Part shown: positions 17,385 to 24,908 of the stretch, one piece after another | Layout: every line of letters starts with the position of its first letter | Position numbering within the stretch: position 1 is the first letter of the stretch | DNA from: Neobacillus sp. PS2-9 | GTDB lineage: Bacteria > Bacillota > Bacilli > Bacillales > Cytobacillaceae | Length of the DNA stretch: 64,000 nt | Direction of reading: 5' to 3' | Assembly: GCF_030915525.1 (NCBI RefSeq) | Contig: NZ_CP133269.1 | Location: forward strand, 2,763,001-2,827,000 | Position numbers and translations under genes: made by a program | The notes under the pieces: model-generated | Database searches by the model: none | Seen by the model: only the letters and a program-made list of their open reading frames with translations | Told to the model about the DNA's origin: nothing

Positions 17385-18239
17385 CTACATATCAAAATCT
17401 GACCAACCATCCCAGCTGACAGAATTAATATTGTAATCCTTTGAGTCAATATCGTTAAACCGGCTCCAATCTAAATCGTTTGGAATCTTATAATTATGGA
17501 ATTGTTGAAATTCACTGTTCAAATCTGGACATTTCCCATTAAGTGAAACTAAAAGCGTACAGTCAGTAAAATCTTTTCCTTGAATATGCGTAATTTCTTT
17601 CGTTCCGTAATTAAAATCGGATTCTTCTAAAGGTATATAGATGGTAAAAGGAACGTGAGTCACAGCTAATTTCCAGCTATTATTTTTTAGGTTTAAATCC
17701 ACATTTTTTATAAAATGAGTTTTTTGGTCTTCCCGTAATTTCGTAAATCGGGCGGTAACTTTTAAATCAATATTAATTAAACGCAATTTTGTTGAGCTGT
17801 AAAAACGAATCGCTAGAACGGGCTGATTAGAATCATTGTAAAAAATATTACATTTCTTTTTAAACGTAATGATTTTCGGTGGAATGAACACTTTAAATAC
17901 AATTAATCCGAAAAATAAAGATGGAAGCAGCATGGAGAGAATCTTCCCAATCCCATAGAGAATATAACTATAATTTGAAGTAAGTATGACTTCTTTACCG
18001 GGGACACTTCCACCTAGAAAGTACATAAAGGTATAATACCACCAGAACTTTAAGCTGTGTTGTGGAGGTTCGAAGTTTTTAAAGAGAATTGCAAACATTA
18101 AACTTAGAAATAGATTAAATAAGAAAAAATAAAAAACGAGGACGCTAAGGCGATGTTTGGCTAAAAACGGCCTTAAATGATCCAGCGTGATCGGGTGACT
18201 CGTTTCTTTTCTAAAAAAATGAAAGAAGAATTTGGACAA
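17385..18239 (-). CDS. two-TM membrane protein, ion-channel-like
   Basis: 284 residues. TM1 is about 33-54, a hydrophobic re-entrant-like stretch lies at 66-76 (WWYYTFMYFLGGSVPG), TM2 is about 91-117, and a cytoplasmic beta-rich domain of some 160 residues follows. This layout and the segment after TM2 (NIFYNDSNQPVLAIRFYSS) recall inward-rectifier potassium channels of the KirBac type, but the TVGYG selectivity filter is not present. The start is TTG at 18239 with AAGGAGG upstream. First gene of the ligase/cyclotransferase/amidohydrolase operon (11-bp gap). The channel assignment is tentative. Confidence 0.55.
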   Translation of the reverse strand: MSKFFFHFFRKETSHPITLDHLRPFLAKHRLSVLVFYFFLFNLFLSLMFAILFKNFEPPQHSLKFWWYYTFMYFLGGSVPGKEVILTSNYSYILYGIGKILSMLLPSLFFGLIVFKVFIPPKIITFKKKCNIFYNDSNQPVLAIRFYSSTKLRLINIDLKVTARFTKLREDQKTHFIKNVDLNLKNNSWKLAVTHVPFTIYIPLEESDFNYGTKEITHIQGKDFTDCTLLVSLNGKCPDLNSEFQQFHNYKIPNDLDWSRFNDIDSKDYNINSVSWDGWSDFDM

Positions 18240-18393
18240 TAGTAGGTTCCCTCCTTATCTAGATTTATTAACCCTAAAAAGCCGAATGAACCTACCGTAT
18301 TCTACCATTTTCATAGTGAAAACGATAGACCCCAAAGAGGAAATTTTTCGTTGATTTTCCATTTATAGATCTGTTCCAATAATTATTATGATA

Positions 18394-18427
18394 TAAAAAA
18401 GTGCCGCTTCAAAGCTGAAACGGCACT
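18394..18427 (-). terminator. intrinsic terminator of fdhD
   Basis: On the minus strand AGTGCCG and CGGCACT pair (with inner TTC/GAA), followed by six T. It starts 3 bp after the fdhD stop. The 18240-18393 gap shows nothing else. Confidence 0.88.
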
Positions 18428-18430
18428 CCA

Positions 18431-19246
18431 TTACGTAAGCGATTGAGTCCCCTGAAGCTCAATCCGATCCGGTCTTGTATAAATATTTAAAGAATGATTG
18501 CGAAGAAAACCAACGGTCGTAATCTGAAGCTCTTCCGCCAGTCTGAGAGCCAATTCGGTTGGTGCTGATTTTGATAGAACAATACCGCATCCTATTTTGG
18601 CTACTTTTAGTAAAACTTCCGAAGAAATACGACCACTAAAAACAATAATTTTGTTTGAAAGAGAAATTGAATTCTGCAAGCAATGACCGTAAATTTTATC
18701 CAGGGCATTGTGTCGTCCTATGTCCGTTCTATCTACGATGATGCCATTCGTGTCACAAAGGGCAGCATTGTGAACGCCCCCTGTATCCTGAAAGATTACA
18801 GACGACTCCTGCATCAGTCGCATTAAATGAAAGCATTGGTCAATAGAAATCGTCGCATCTACATTTTCCAGTGGTTTAACGGTCCTAGCATCATTATAAA
18901 AATAAAAGCTTTGACGGCTTTTTCCACAGCAGGATGTGACTACTCGTTTGGAATGGAACAATTCGTTTAATTTATTTACCTTATACGTTTTTACAATGGC
19001 ACGCCCAGTCGTTTCTATAATCGTCAGCTCTTTAATTTCTGTAACACTTCTGATGATCCCTTCTGACGCTAAAAAGCCAACGACTAGTTCTTCTATGTGT
19101 TCAGGGCTGCAAACAAGTGTAGCGAATTCTTGCTCATTTAGGACAATGGTAATCGGATATTCCGTGACGATGGAATCCGTTACTTTGTGTATGGCCCCTG
19201 CCTCATACCGCCATATATTACTTTCCCTTTTCATTGGCTGATCCAT
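18431..19246 (-). CDS. fdhD: formate dehydrogenase accessory sulfurtransferase FdhD
   Basis: 271-residue FdhD. It transfers sulfur from a cysteine desulfurase to the molybdenum cofactor, a step required for formate dehydrogenase activity. The cysteine loop is TSCCGKS near residue 108; VFQDTGGVHNAAL near 150, VDRTDIGRHNALDKI near 170 and FSGRISSEVLLKVAKIG near 203 are the conserved core. The ATG is preceded by AGGGGTG. It is encoded near its client, the formate dehydrogenase at 20191-23163, though behind a hairpin. Confidence 0.95.
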   Translation of the reverse strand: MDQPMKRESNIWRYEAGAIHKVTDSIVTEYPITIVLNEQEFATLVCSPEHIEELVVGFLASEGIIRSVTEIKELTIIETTGRAIVKTYKVNKLNELFHSKRVVTSCCGKSRQSFYFYNDARTVKPLENVDATISIDQCFHLMRLMQESSVIFQDTGGVHNAALCDTNGIIVDRTDIGRHNALDKIYGHCLQNSISLSNKIIVFSGRISSEVLLKVAKIGCGIVLSKSAPTELALRLAEELQITTVGFLRNHSLNIYTRPDRIELQGTQSLT

Positions 19247-19268
19247 ACTTTTTCACCCCTAGTTACTT

Positions 19269-19619
19269 TCACTCAATCGGCTGGTCAAAAACAAATACAG
19301 TCATAGCAATATCTTCTTTAATATTAATATCAGAAAATAACCGTACTACCTTTGCACCCATAAGGTTTTCAAACCGTAAAAGGACTTCTGGCTTTTTATA
19401 GATTTCCTTCACAAATCTTGTTCTCGTTTCATGGACCATCTGTTCGCCATGTTCAGAAGTAATCATAAACTTCTCTACATTTGTCAGGTTCCCTTTCATT
19501 TCACTGATTGCCCAAGAACCAATAAATTTTGAGGTGATTTCCTTCGGACCATTGCCGACATATTCCTTCCGAATTTCGCGAACAAGCATACTAAATTGAT
19601 GCTCCAGATTCTTTGACAT
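19269..19619 (-). CDS. DUF2294 family protein
   Basis: 116 residues matching the DUF2294 family (YbcI-like). Conserved stretches are REIRKEYVGNGPKEI near residue 15, MVHETRTRF near 65 and VVRLFSDINIKEDIAMTVFVF near 90. The frame extends to 19646, but the ATG at 19619 has GGGAGGG 8 bp upstream. The biochemical role is not known to me. Its position between DUF1641 and fdhD suggests a link to formate metabolism. Confidence 0.75.
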   Translation of the reverse strand: MSKNLEHQFSMLVREIRKEYVGNGPKEITSKFIGSWAISEMKGNLTNVEKFMITSEHGEQMVHETRTRFVKEIYKKPEVLLRFENLMGAKVVRLFSDINIKEDIAMTVFVFDQPIE

Positions 19620-19666
19620 TGACTTGTCCCTCCCTATCCATACCACTTAGTTTGATTCGAAAGAGG

Positions 19667-19697
19667 AAACCCATTCATAACATAAACGAATGGGTTT
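19667..19697. terminator. terminator-type hairpin between DUF1641 and DUF2294 genes
   Basis: AAACCCATTC and GAATGGGTTT form a perfect 10-bp stem. The best T-run is on the plus strand (GCGTTTTTTT), but on the minus strand it still directly follows the DUF1641 gene, so it may partly end the formate dehydrogenase transcript. Confidence 0.65.
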
Positions 19698-19711
19698 GCG
19701 TTTTTTTCAGA

Positions 19712-20191
19712 TTACTCTTTTAAGCCTTCACCCATGCCTTTTAACAGGTTAAATCCAAAGCCTAAGACACGATTAATATCAGGATCCTTTAAGGCCTTCA
19801 TTAGGTCAAAGAGCCCAAGCTTGGAATCCTCTTTTAATCCCTGCTCAGCCTTTTTCAATCCAGCCATTAAGCTTTTGGCGAGCTTACTTGTTGTTTCAGG
19901 ATCCAGCTCTGTCAGAATTCCGCCCGCCGCCATCGCATTGTTGATCATGTTTGTAACAGGCTGGCGTGTAAGTTGACCGACCGCAATTTTTGCTGCTTTC
20001 TCTTTCGCTTTTAAAAGACTTCCAAAAGCGTCTAAGATTCCGCTATCGTGTAATTCTTGGAGCAAATTCAATGTCTCGAGCAACGAATCCTTATTTTCTG
20101 CAACCCCAGAGAGAAGATTCTCCAGGGATTGCATTTTCTTTTGTTCTTCTGTCAATTCTGTTTTTTGAATAACTTTAATCGGTTGTGCCAT
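19712..20191 (-). CDS. DUF1641 protein, formate dehydrogenase partner (YrhD-like)
   Basis: 159-residue helical protein of the DUF1641 family, repeatedly encoded next to YrhE-type formate dehydrogenases. The conserved C-terminal half reads LMKALKDPDINRVLGFGFNLLKGMG. Its ATG overlaps the stop of the dehydrogenase gene (TAATG), so the two are translationally coupled and probably form one complex. No membrane segment is obvious. Confidence 0.85.
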   Translation of the reverse strand: MAQPIKVIQKTELTEEQKKMQSLENLLSGVAENKDSLLETLNLLQELHDSGILDAFGSLLKAKEKAAKIAVGQLTRQPVTNMINNAMAAGGILTELDPETTSKLAKSLMAGLKKAEQGLKEDSKLGLFDLMKALKDPDINRVLGFGFNLLKGMGEGLKE

Positions 20192-23163
20192 TACGCATTC
20201 CTCCTGTCATAGAAACCAGGGTTAATATGCTCGTTTACATCTGCAATCGGAACGTAATCGCCGCGTTCCCACTTGCGGTATATTTCAAGACCCATTTGCG
20301 GTGTACGGATCGCATTACGCGGATTGTACTTTGGAAGTGGATTTTCTCCGTTCATTTCAAGCACTTCCATCCGTACTTTCGCTTGTTTGTAAGCTGGTGT
20401 ATGTGTGACGACATCAACTGCCCCACCAGTAAGAAGGTTCACCGCACTTTCGTGGCTTGATGAATGCATTGGAACATATACTGTTTTTCCTTGCACCCGA
20501 TCGGTTACGAGTACCGGCAGTTTAATTGCTCCATATGGAGAGACTAGACGTACAAGTGAACCGTCCTTTACGCCTCGTTCTTCCGCTAATTCCGGAGATA
20601 CCTCTACAAACACTTTCGGGAATTTGTAGTTCAGTCCCTCTGATTTCTGTGTTAAGTTTCCTTCATGGAAGTGTTCCAACAGACGTCCATTATCCAACGC
20701 GAGATCGAATTCCTGCGGGAACTCCATAGGCGGTACATAATCGAACAAACCAAATCGTGCTTTTTTATCAGGGAAATTAAAGCCGTCTTGGAAAAGGAGC
20801 GGCGTGTTTGATCCATCAAGAGAGCCCCAGTGGAAGCTGTTCCATCCTTCGAGCACATCATAGTTACACTGGCTGAAGAAAGGTGTTAAGCTTGCCATTT
20901 CGGCAAAAATCTCACTTGGATGCGTATAATTCCAATCAAAGCCCATCTTTTTCGCGAGCTGGGTAAGAATCTCCCAGTCCGGTTTACTATCGCCTAGTGG
21001 CTGTAATGCTTGGTACAAGCGCTGTACACGACGCTCGGTATTGGTAAACGTTCCATCTTTTTCAAGAGAAGGAGCCCCTGGTAAAATAACATCTGCAAAT
21101 TGGGCGGTTGTTGTTAAAAAGATTTCTTGAACAACAAGGAAATCTAATTTCGCAAGCATCGCCTGTGTATGATTCGAGTCAGCATCGACCCAAGCCATAT
21201 CCTCGCCAGCGATGAACATCGCCTTCATCTCGCCTCTATCTACCGCTCCGAGCATTTCAATATTATCAAGACCCGGATTTTCAGGAATTTTCACTCCATA
21301 CGCCTTTTCAAATTTTTCACGGAATTCAATATTTGTTACTGATTGATAGCCAGGGAAGATATTTGGCATGGTTCCCATGTCAGCTGCACCTTGTACATTA
21401 TTGTGTCCGCGTAATGGGTATGCACCAGCATTTGGACGCATCATGTTGCCTGTTGCAAGAAGCAGGTTGGCAATCGCAACAGATGTGTGTGATCCCGCGA
21501 TATTTTGCGTGACACCCATTCCCCAACAAATCGCTGTTCCATCCGCATCGCGGATCATTTCTGCCATTTGAATTAATGTTTCCTTCGCAATACCTGTAAT
21601 CTTCTCTGCCTCTTCCAAACTATAAGGCTCCATCATTTTCAAAAATTCATCATAGTGATTCACATGATCTGTGATAAATTTCACATCGTGCCATCCTTGG
21701 TCAATGATATACTTCGTAATAGCAGAAAGCCATACATAATCCGTTCCTTGTTTTGGACGAATGAACAAGTCGGCACGGTCACCCATTTCATGTCTGCGCA
21801 CGTCCACGGTGATTAATTTTTGGCCGTGAAGTTTTTGCGCCCGCTTAATACGGGTGGCAAGGACAGGATGTCCTTCCGCAGGAGCACATCCCACGAGCAT
21901 GACAAGCCCAGCACCCGCGATATCCTGAATCGTTCCAGAGTCGCCGCCAATGCCTCCAGTTTGCTGTAGTCCCCATGATGCAGGTGACTGACAATAACGA
22001 GAACAGTTGTCCACATTATTGGTTCCAAATACTTGACGAGCCATCTTTTGAATCAGGTAATTTTCTTCGTTCGTAATTTTAGATGAAGAAATAAACCCAA
22101 TCGCATCGCTGCCATAGGTTTCTTTAATCCCGCCAAGCTTATTCGCAACGAGGGAAAGAGCCTCATCCCAACTTGCTTCCACAAACACATCACCTTTACG
22201 AATTAATGGTGTAGTAATCCGTTCTTCGGAATTTACATAATCCCATCCAAATTTACCTTTTACACAGGTGGAGACACTGTTTACAGGGGCATTTTCAGAT
22301 GGTTCAATTTTGAGAATTTCACGGTCTTTTGTCCAAACGTCAAACGAACAGCCTACACCGCAGAACGTACAAACTGTTTTTGTTTTCTCTATACGAGTTT
22401 CACGCATAGCTGCTTCTACTTCTGAAACGGCCATGATTGTTTGATAATCAGGCTCTACCGCTTTGACAATGTCGATCATGGGTGTAAGCAAGTCATCTGA
22501 AATGCCTGTCATAAATCCAGCATTTCCAAGCATTGATTTTTCCATTAATGCATTACAAGGGCAAACTGTCACACACTGACCGCAGGATACACATGAGGAT
22601 TCGTTAATGCTTTTTCCTCCGTCCCATAAGACACGTGGCTGCCCAGTTTCCCAGTTGATGGTTAAGGTTTCATTTACTTGAAGATCCTGACAGGTTTCTA
22701 CACAACGGCCGCACAAAATACATTGATCAGGATCATAGCGATAAAACGGGTGAGACATATCTACTTCATAGCCCTTTGAACGATGTGGTCTAGTTTGGTG
22801 TTCGACTCCCATCATTTCTGCGGTATTATGTACACGACAATTCCCATTGTTATTGTCACATACGGTGCAATATAATAAATGGTTTTCAAGAATACGGTCC
22901 ATGGCTTCCTCTTGGGCTTCTTTTGCAAGCTCAGAAGAAGTCAAAATGTCCATCCCTTCTTCAATCACAGTGGAACATGCACGCATAATATTGCCGTTTA
23001 CTTCACACATACAAGTATCACAGCTCTGTACCGGTCCAAGAACCTCAGAATAACAGATGTGCGGATGCTCCATTTCCTGTTTTAGTAAATAATCTAAAAT
23101 ACGTGTTCCTTTTTCAACTTCATGTGCTGTTCCGTTGATAAGAACATTCACTTTTTCCTTCAC
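20191..23163 (-). CDS. fdhF: formate dehydrogenase alpha subunit (molybdenum, YrhE-like)
   Basis: 990-residue molybdopterin oxidoreductase. N-terminal 2Fe-2S domain (Cys in CYSEVLGPVQSCDTC, about 38-52), His/Cys cluster domain (HLLYCTVCDNNNGNC, about 94-108), two 4Fe-4S ferredoxin motifs (CILCGRCVETC, then CVSCGQCVTVC), the 4Fe-4S site of the catalytic subunit (CTFCGVGC near 263) and the cofactor domains to the end. The molybdenum ligand is Cys391 in NCSRYCQSPA, a cysteine rather than selenocysteine. The next residue is Gln392, where E. coli-type enzymes have His. The start is GTG with GGAGGA upstream; a 48-bp gap follows the transporter gene. Confidence 0.92.
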   Translation of the reverse strand: MKEKVNVLINGTAHEVEKGTRILDYLLKQEMEHPHICYSEVLGPVQSCDTCMCEVNGNIMRACSTVIEEGMDILTSSELAKEAQEEAMDRILENHLLYCTVCDNNNGNCRVHNTAEMMGVEHQTRPHRSKGYEVDMSHPFYRYDPDQCILCGRCVETCQDLQVNETLTINWETGQPRVLWDGGKSINESSCVSCGQCVTVCPCNALMEKSMLGNAGFMTGISDDLLTPMIDIVKAVEPDYQTIMAVSEVEAAMRETRIEKTKTVCTFCGVGCSFDVWTKDREILKIEPSENAPVNSVSTCVKGKFGWDYVNSEERITTPLIRKGDVFVEASWDEALSLVANKLGGIKETYGSDAIGFISSSKITNEENYLIQKMARQVFGTNNVDNCSRYCQSPASWGLQQTGGIGGDSGTIQDIAGAGLVMLVGCAPAEGHPVLATRIKRAQKLHGQKLITVDVRRHEMGDRADLFIRPKQGTDYVWLSAITKYIIDQGWHDVKFITDHVNHYDEFLKMMEPYSLEEAEKITGIAKETLIQMAEMIRDADGTAICWGMGVTQNIAGSHTSVAIANLLLATGNMMRPNAGAYPLRGHNNVQGAADMGTMPNIFPGYQSVTNIEFREKFEKAYGVKIPENPGLDNIEMLGAVDRGEMKAMFIAGEDMAWVDADSNHTQAMLAKLDFLVVQEIFLTTTAQFADVILPGAPSLEKDGTFTNTERRVQRLYQALQPLGDSKPDWEILTQLAKKMGFDWNYTHPSEIFAEMASLTPFFSQCNYDVLEGWNSFHWGSLDGSNTPLLFQDGFNFPDKKARFGLFDYVPPMEFPQEFDLALDNGRLLEHFHEGNLTQKSEGLNYKFPKVFVEVSPELAEERGVKDGSLVRLVSPYGAIKLPVLVTDRVQGKTVYVPMHSSSHESAVNLLTGGAVDVVTHTPAYKQAKVRMEVLEMNGENPLPKYNPRNAIRTPQMGLEIYRKWERGDYVPIADVNEHINPGFYDRRNA

Positions 23164-23211
23164 TGTAAGTCCTCCTTGGTAAAAAACAAAGAAATCTATT
23201 AAACTTCCAAA

Positions 23212-24024
23212 TCAACTAGCTTTCTTGATAGTTGATCTTGCTTTAGTTGATGATTGTAGGGAATCCTTGTGTACAGTCCAATAAATCAAGGCTACAAACA
23301 CACCGCCGCCAATCGCGTTTCCGATGACGACTGGAATAAAGTTAGAGAGATAATCTGCCCATGTGACCTCACCCGCAAAAATCGCTGCCGGGATGACAAA
23401 CATGTTAGCCACCACGTGCTGAAAACCGATTGCAACAAACGCCATAATCGGGAACCAAATCGCAAGTATTTTTCCTCCGATATCATCTGCGCCATAAGCA
23501 AGCCAAACGCCTAAACAAACGAGCCAGTTACAGCCAATCGCAGAAATTAAGGTCTTCATAAATGTTTCATCAATCTTCGCCTCTGCTATAGCGACAGTTT
23601 TGGTTAAAAATGGACCTGTTTCCGTTAAGCCAACGATGTGACCAAAGAAATACGCGACAAAGATCGCACCAATAAAGTTACTGATTAATACCAACAGCCA
23701 ATTTTTACCTAGTTGTGCTAGTGTCGCACGCTTGGCCAGAACAGCAATCGGAAGAACCATCATATTTCCTGTTAGCAGCTCCCCACCTGCAATAATGATT
23801 AACATGAGACCTACAGGGAACACCGCTCCTCCTAATAATGAGCTAAAGGAACCCCATTGCTGTGGTAAGTTGGCAATCACTCGAATGTCTAATAAAAAAC
23901 CAAAGGAAATAAAAGCTCCTCCCAAAAATCCTAATAAAAGTGCATGAAAAGGATTCATTGTTGCCTTTTTTGCACCAGCATCCACCGCTAATTCCGCAAT
24001 ACGCTGTGAACTATGAAACGCCAT
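23212..24024 (-). CDS. formate/nitrite transporter family channel
   Basis: FNT-family pentameric channel protein, 270 residues with six membrane segments. Recognisable parts are the N-terminal amphipathic segment, FHALLLGFLGGAFISFGFLL near 32, GGELLTGNMMVLP near 85, GCNWLVCLGVWLA near 165 and FQHVVANMFVIPAAIF near 200, with the central pore His. The frame opens upstream to 24189, but the ATG at 24024 is preceded by GGAGGG. Being first in the operon with a formate dehydrogenase, it probably imports or exports formate. Confidence 0.92.
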   Translation of the reverse strand: MAFHSSQRIAELAVDAGAKKATMNPFHALLLGFLGGAFISFGFLLDIRVIANLPQQWGSFSSLLGGAVFPVGLMLIIIAGGELLTGNMMVLPIAVLAKRATLAQLGKNWLLVLISNFIGAIFVAYFFGHIVGLTETGPFLTKTVAIAEAKIDETFMKTLISAIGCNWLVCLGVWLAYGADDIGGKILAIWFPIMAFVAIGFQHVVANMFVIPAAIFAGEVTWADYLSNFIPVVIGNAIGGGVFVALIYWTVHKDSLQSSTKARSTIKKAS

Positions 24025-24123
24025 ATTTTTCCCTCCAATTTGTTGAATATAAAAACCTTTTCTTAAATAATGGGACAATTGCTGGTCTCTTTGCCTTCTG
24101 TATTTTGTGAGAAAACGCAAAAA

Positions 24124-24176
24124 AGCCCACCATAAATCGGTTCCCATGCCATGCATGGACCGTTTTACAGTGGGCT
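24124..24176 (-). terminator. leader terminator (attenuator candidate) upstream of the FNT gene
   Basis: On the minus strand AGCCCAC (24130-24124 complement) pairs with GTGGGCT (24176-24170), with inner pairings TAAA/TTTA and CGGT/ACCG, followed by a T-run. It lies 100 bp before the FNT start and after the likely promoter at 24301-24329, and no minus-strand gene precedes it. That placement fits a conditional terminator; the controlling factor is unknown. Confidence 0.6.
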
Positions 24177-24300
24177 GATAACTGAGCATTATTTATACTA
24201 GCAATCCATCCCGCTACAGACACAATGGAAGAACAGGATATACAGTCAATTTATTATTAACTTACATCAATGAACTTTCCATCCTCTATAAACCTTTCTA

Positions 24301-24340
24301 ATAGTATCATGGATTCATTGATTTGTGAACATTTTACGAA
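24301..24340 (-). promoter_or_regulatory. promoter with Rex-like site for the formate operon
   Basis: On the minus strand TTCACA (24329-24324) and TACTAT (24306-24301) are 17 bp apart. On the plus strand TTGTGAACATTTTACGAA (24323-24340) matches one perfect half (TTGTGAA) and part of the second half of the Rex consensus. In B. subtilis an FNT-family gene (ywcJ) is a reported Rex target. Binding here is inferred. Confidence 0.4.
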
Positions 24341-24357
24341 CTTTTTGTTTACATATT

Positions 24358-24397
24358 AAAACAGGCATGAGTTGTTACTCCCGACCCATGCCTGTTT
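24358..24397 (+). terminator. hairpin with T-tail, no gene upstream
   Basis: AAACAGGCATG and CATGCCTGTTT pair over about 11 bp, followed by TCTT. No plus-strand gene ends nearby, so it may be left from a lost gene or act to insulate the formate promoter. Confidence 0.5.
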
Positions 24398-24539
24398 CTT
24401 ATAGAAGTCGAGAAGTATTTGAAGATAAGTGACAAGACGGTAAGAAAAATACTTTCTCAAACTAGTAGATAAAAAGATGCTGATTCCCGCATTTGGGATC
24501 GTGTGGATCCGCTCTTATCGATTGGGGCTCAGTTTAAGC

Positions 24540-24760
24540 ACCCTATCTGATAAATAGACGGAGAAATTTCTCTTAATTAGTAAATAGAATTAAGAATAGC
24601 TTAAATAGACGGAGAGATTCCGCCTATTGACTCGAAAAACGTGAAAATGTGTAATTTCGCTTTGCGTAATCGGAAAACCTCCCCTTATTTACCCCGGAAC
24701 AAGCTCTATTCTGAATATAACCGAAAAATCTCCGCTTATTTTACTATCGCTTGCTACTCA
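24540..24760. repeat. cluster of short palindromic units
   Basis: Four degenerate units such as AATAGACGGAGAGATTCCGC plus CTATT, and others ending CTCCGCTTATT, lie in the 24398-24908 gap. They resemble the units inside the MITE-like element at 12413-12686, but no terminal inverted repeats are seen. Nothing else is recognised in this gap. Confidence 0.45.
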
Positions 24761-24908
24761 ATTAAGGACAAGGCCTCTTTTTTAAATAAAATATAACCCC
24801 CTTACATATTTCTCCTTTTCATTACCTTTAGCTCATTAAAGCGTGCACATCCACATAAACTAGGGTAAAATGTCTTATAGATTAATTCTTTATTGAGGTG
24901 AATTTGGT

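Noticed and set aside
24124..24176. ZTP or other known riboswitch at the formate operon leader
   Set aside because: The conserved cores of the ZTP, molybdenum-cofactor and THF classes are not visible; only a terminator stem can be supported.
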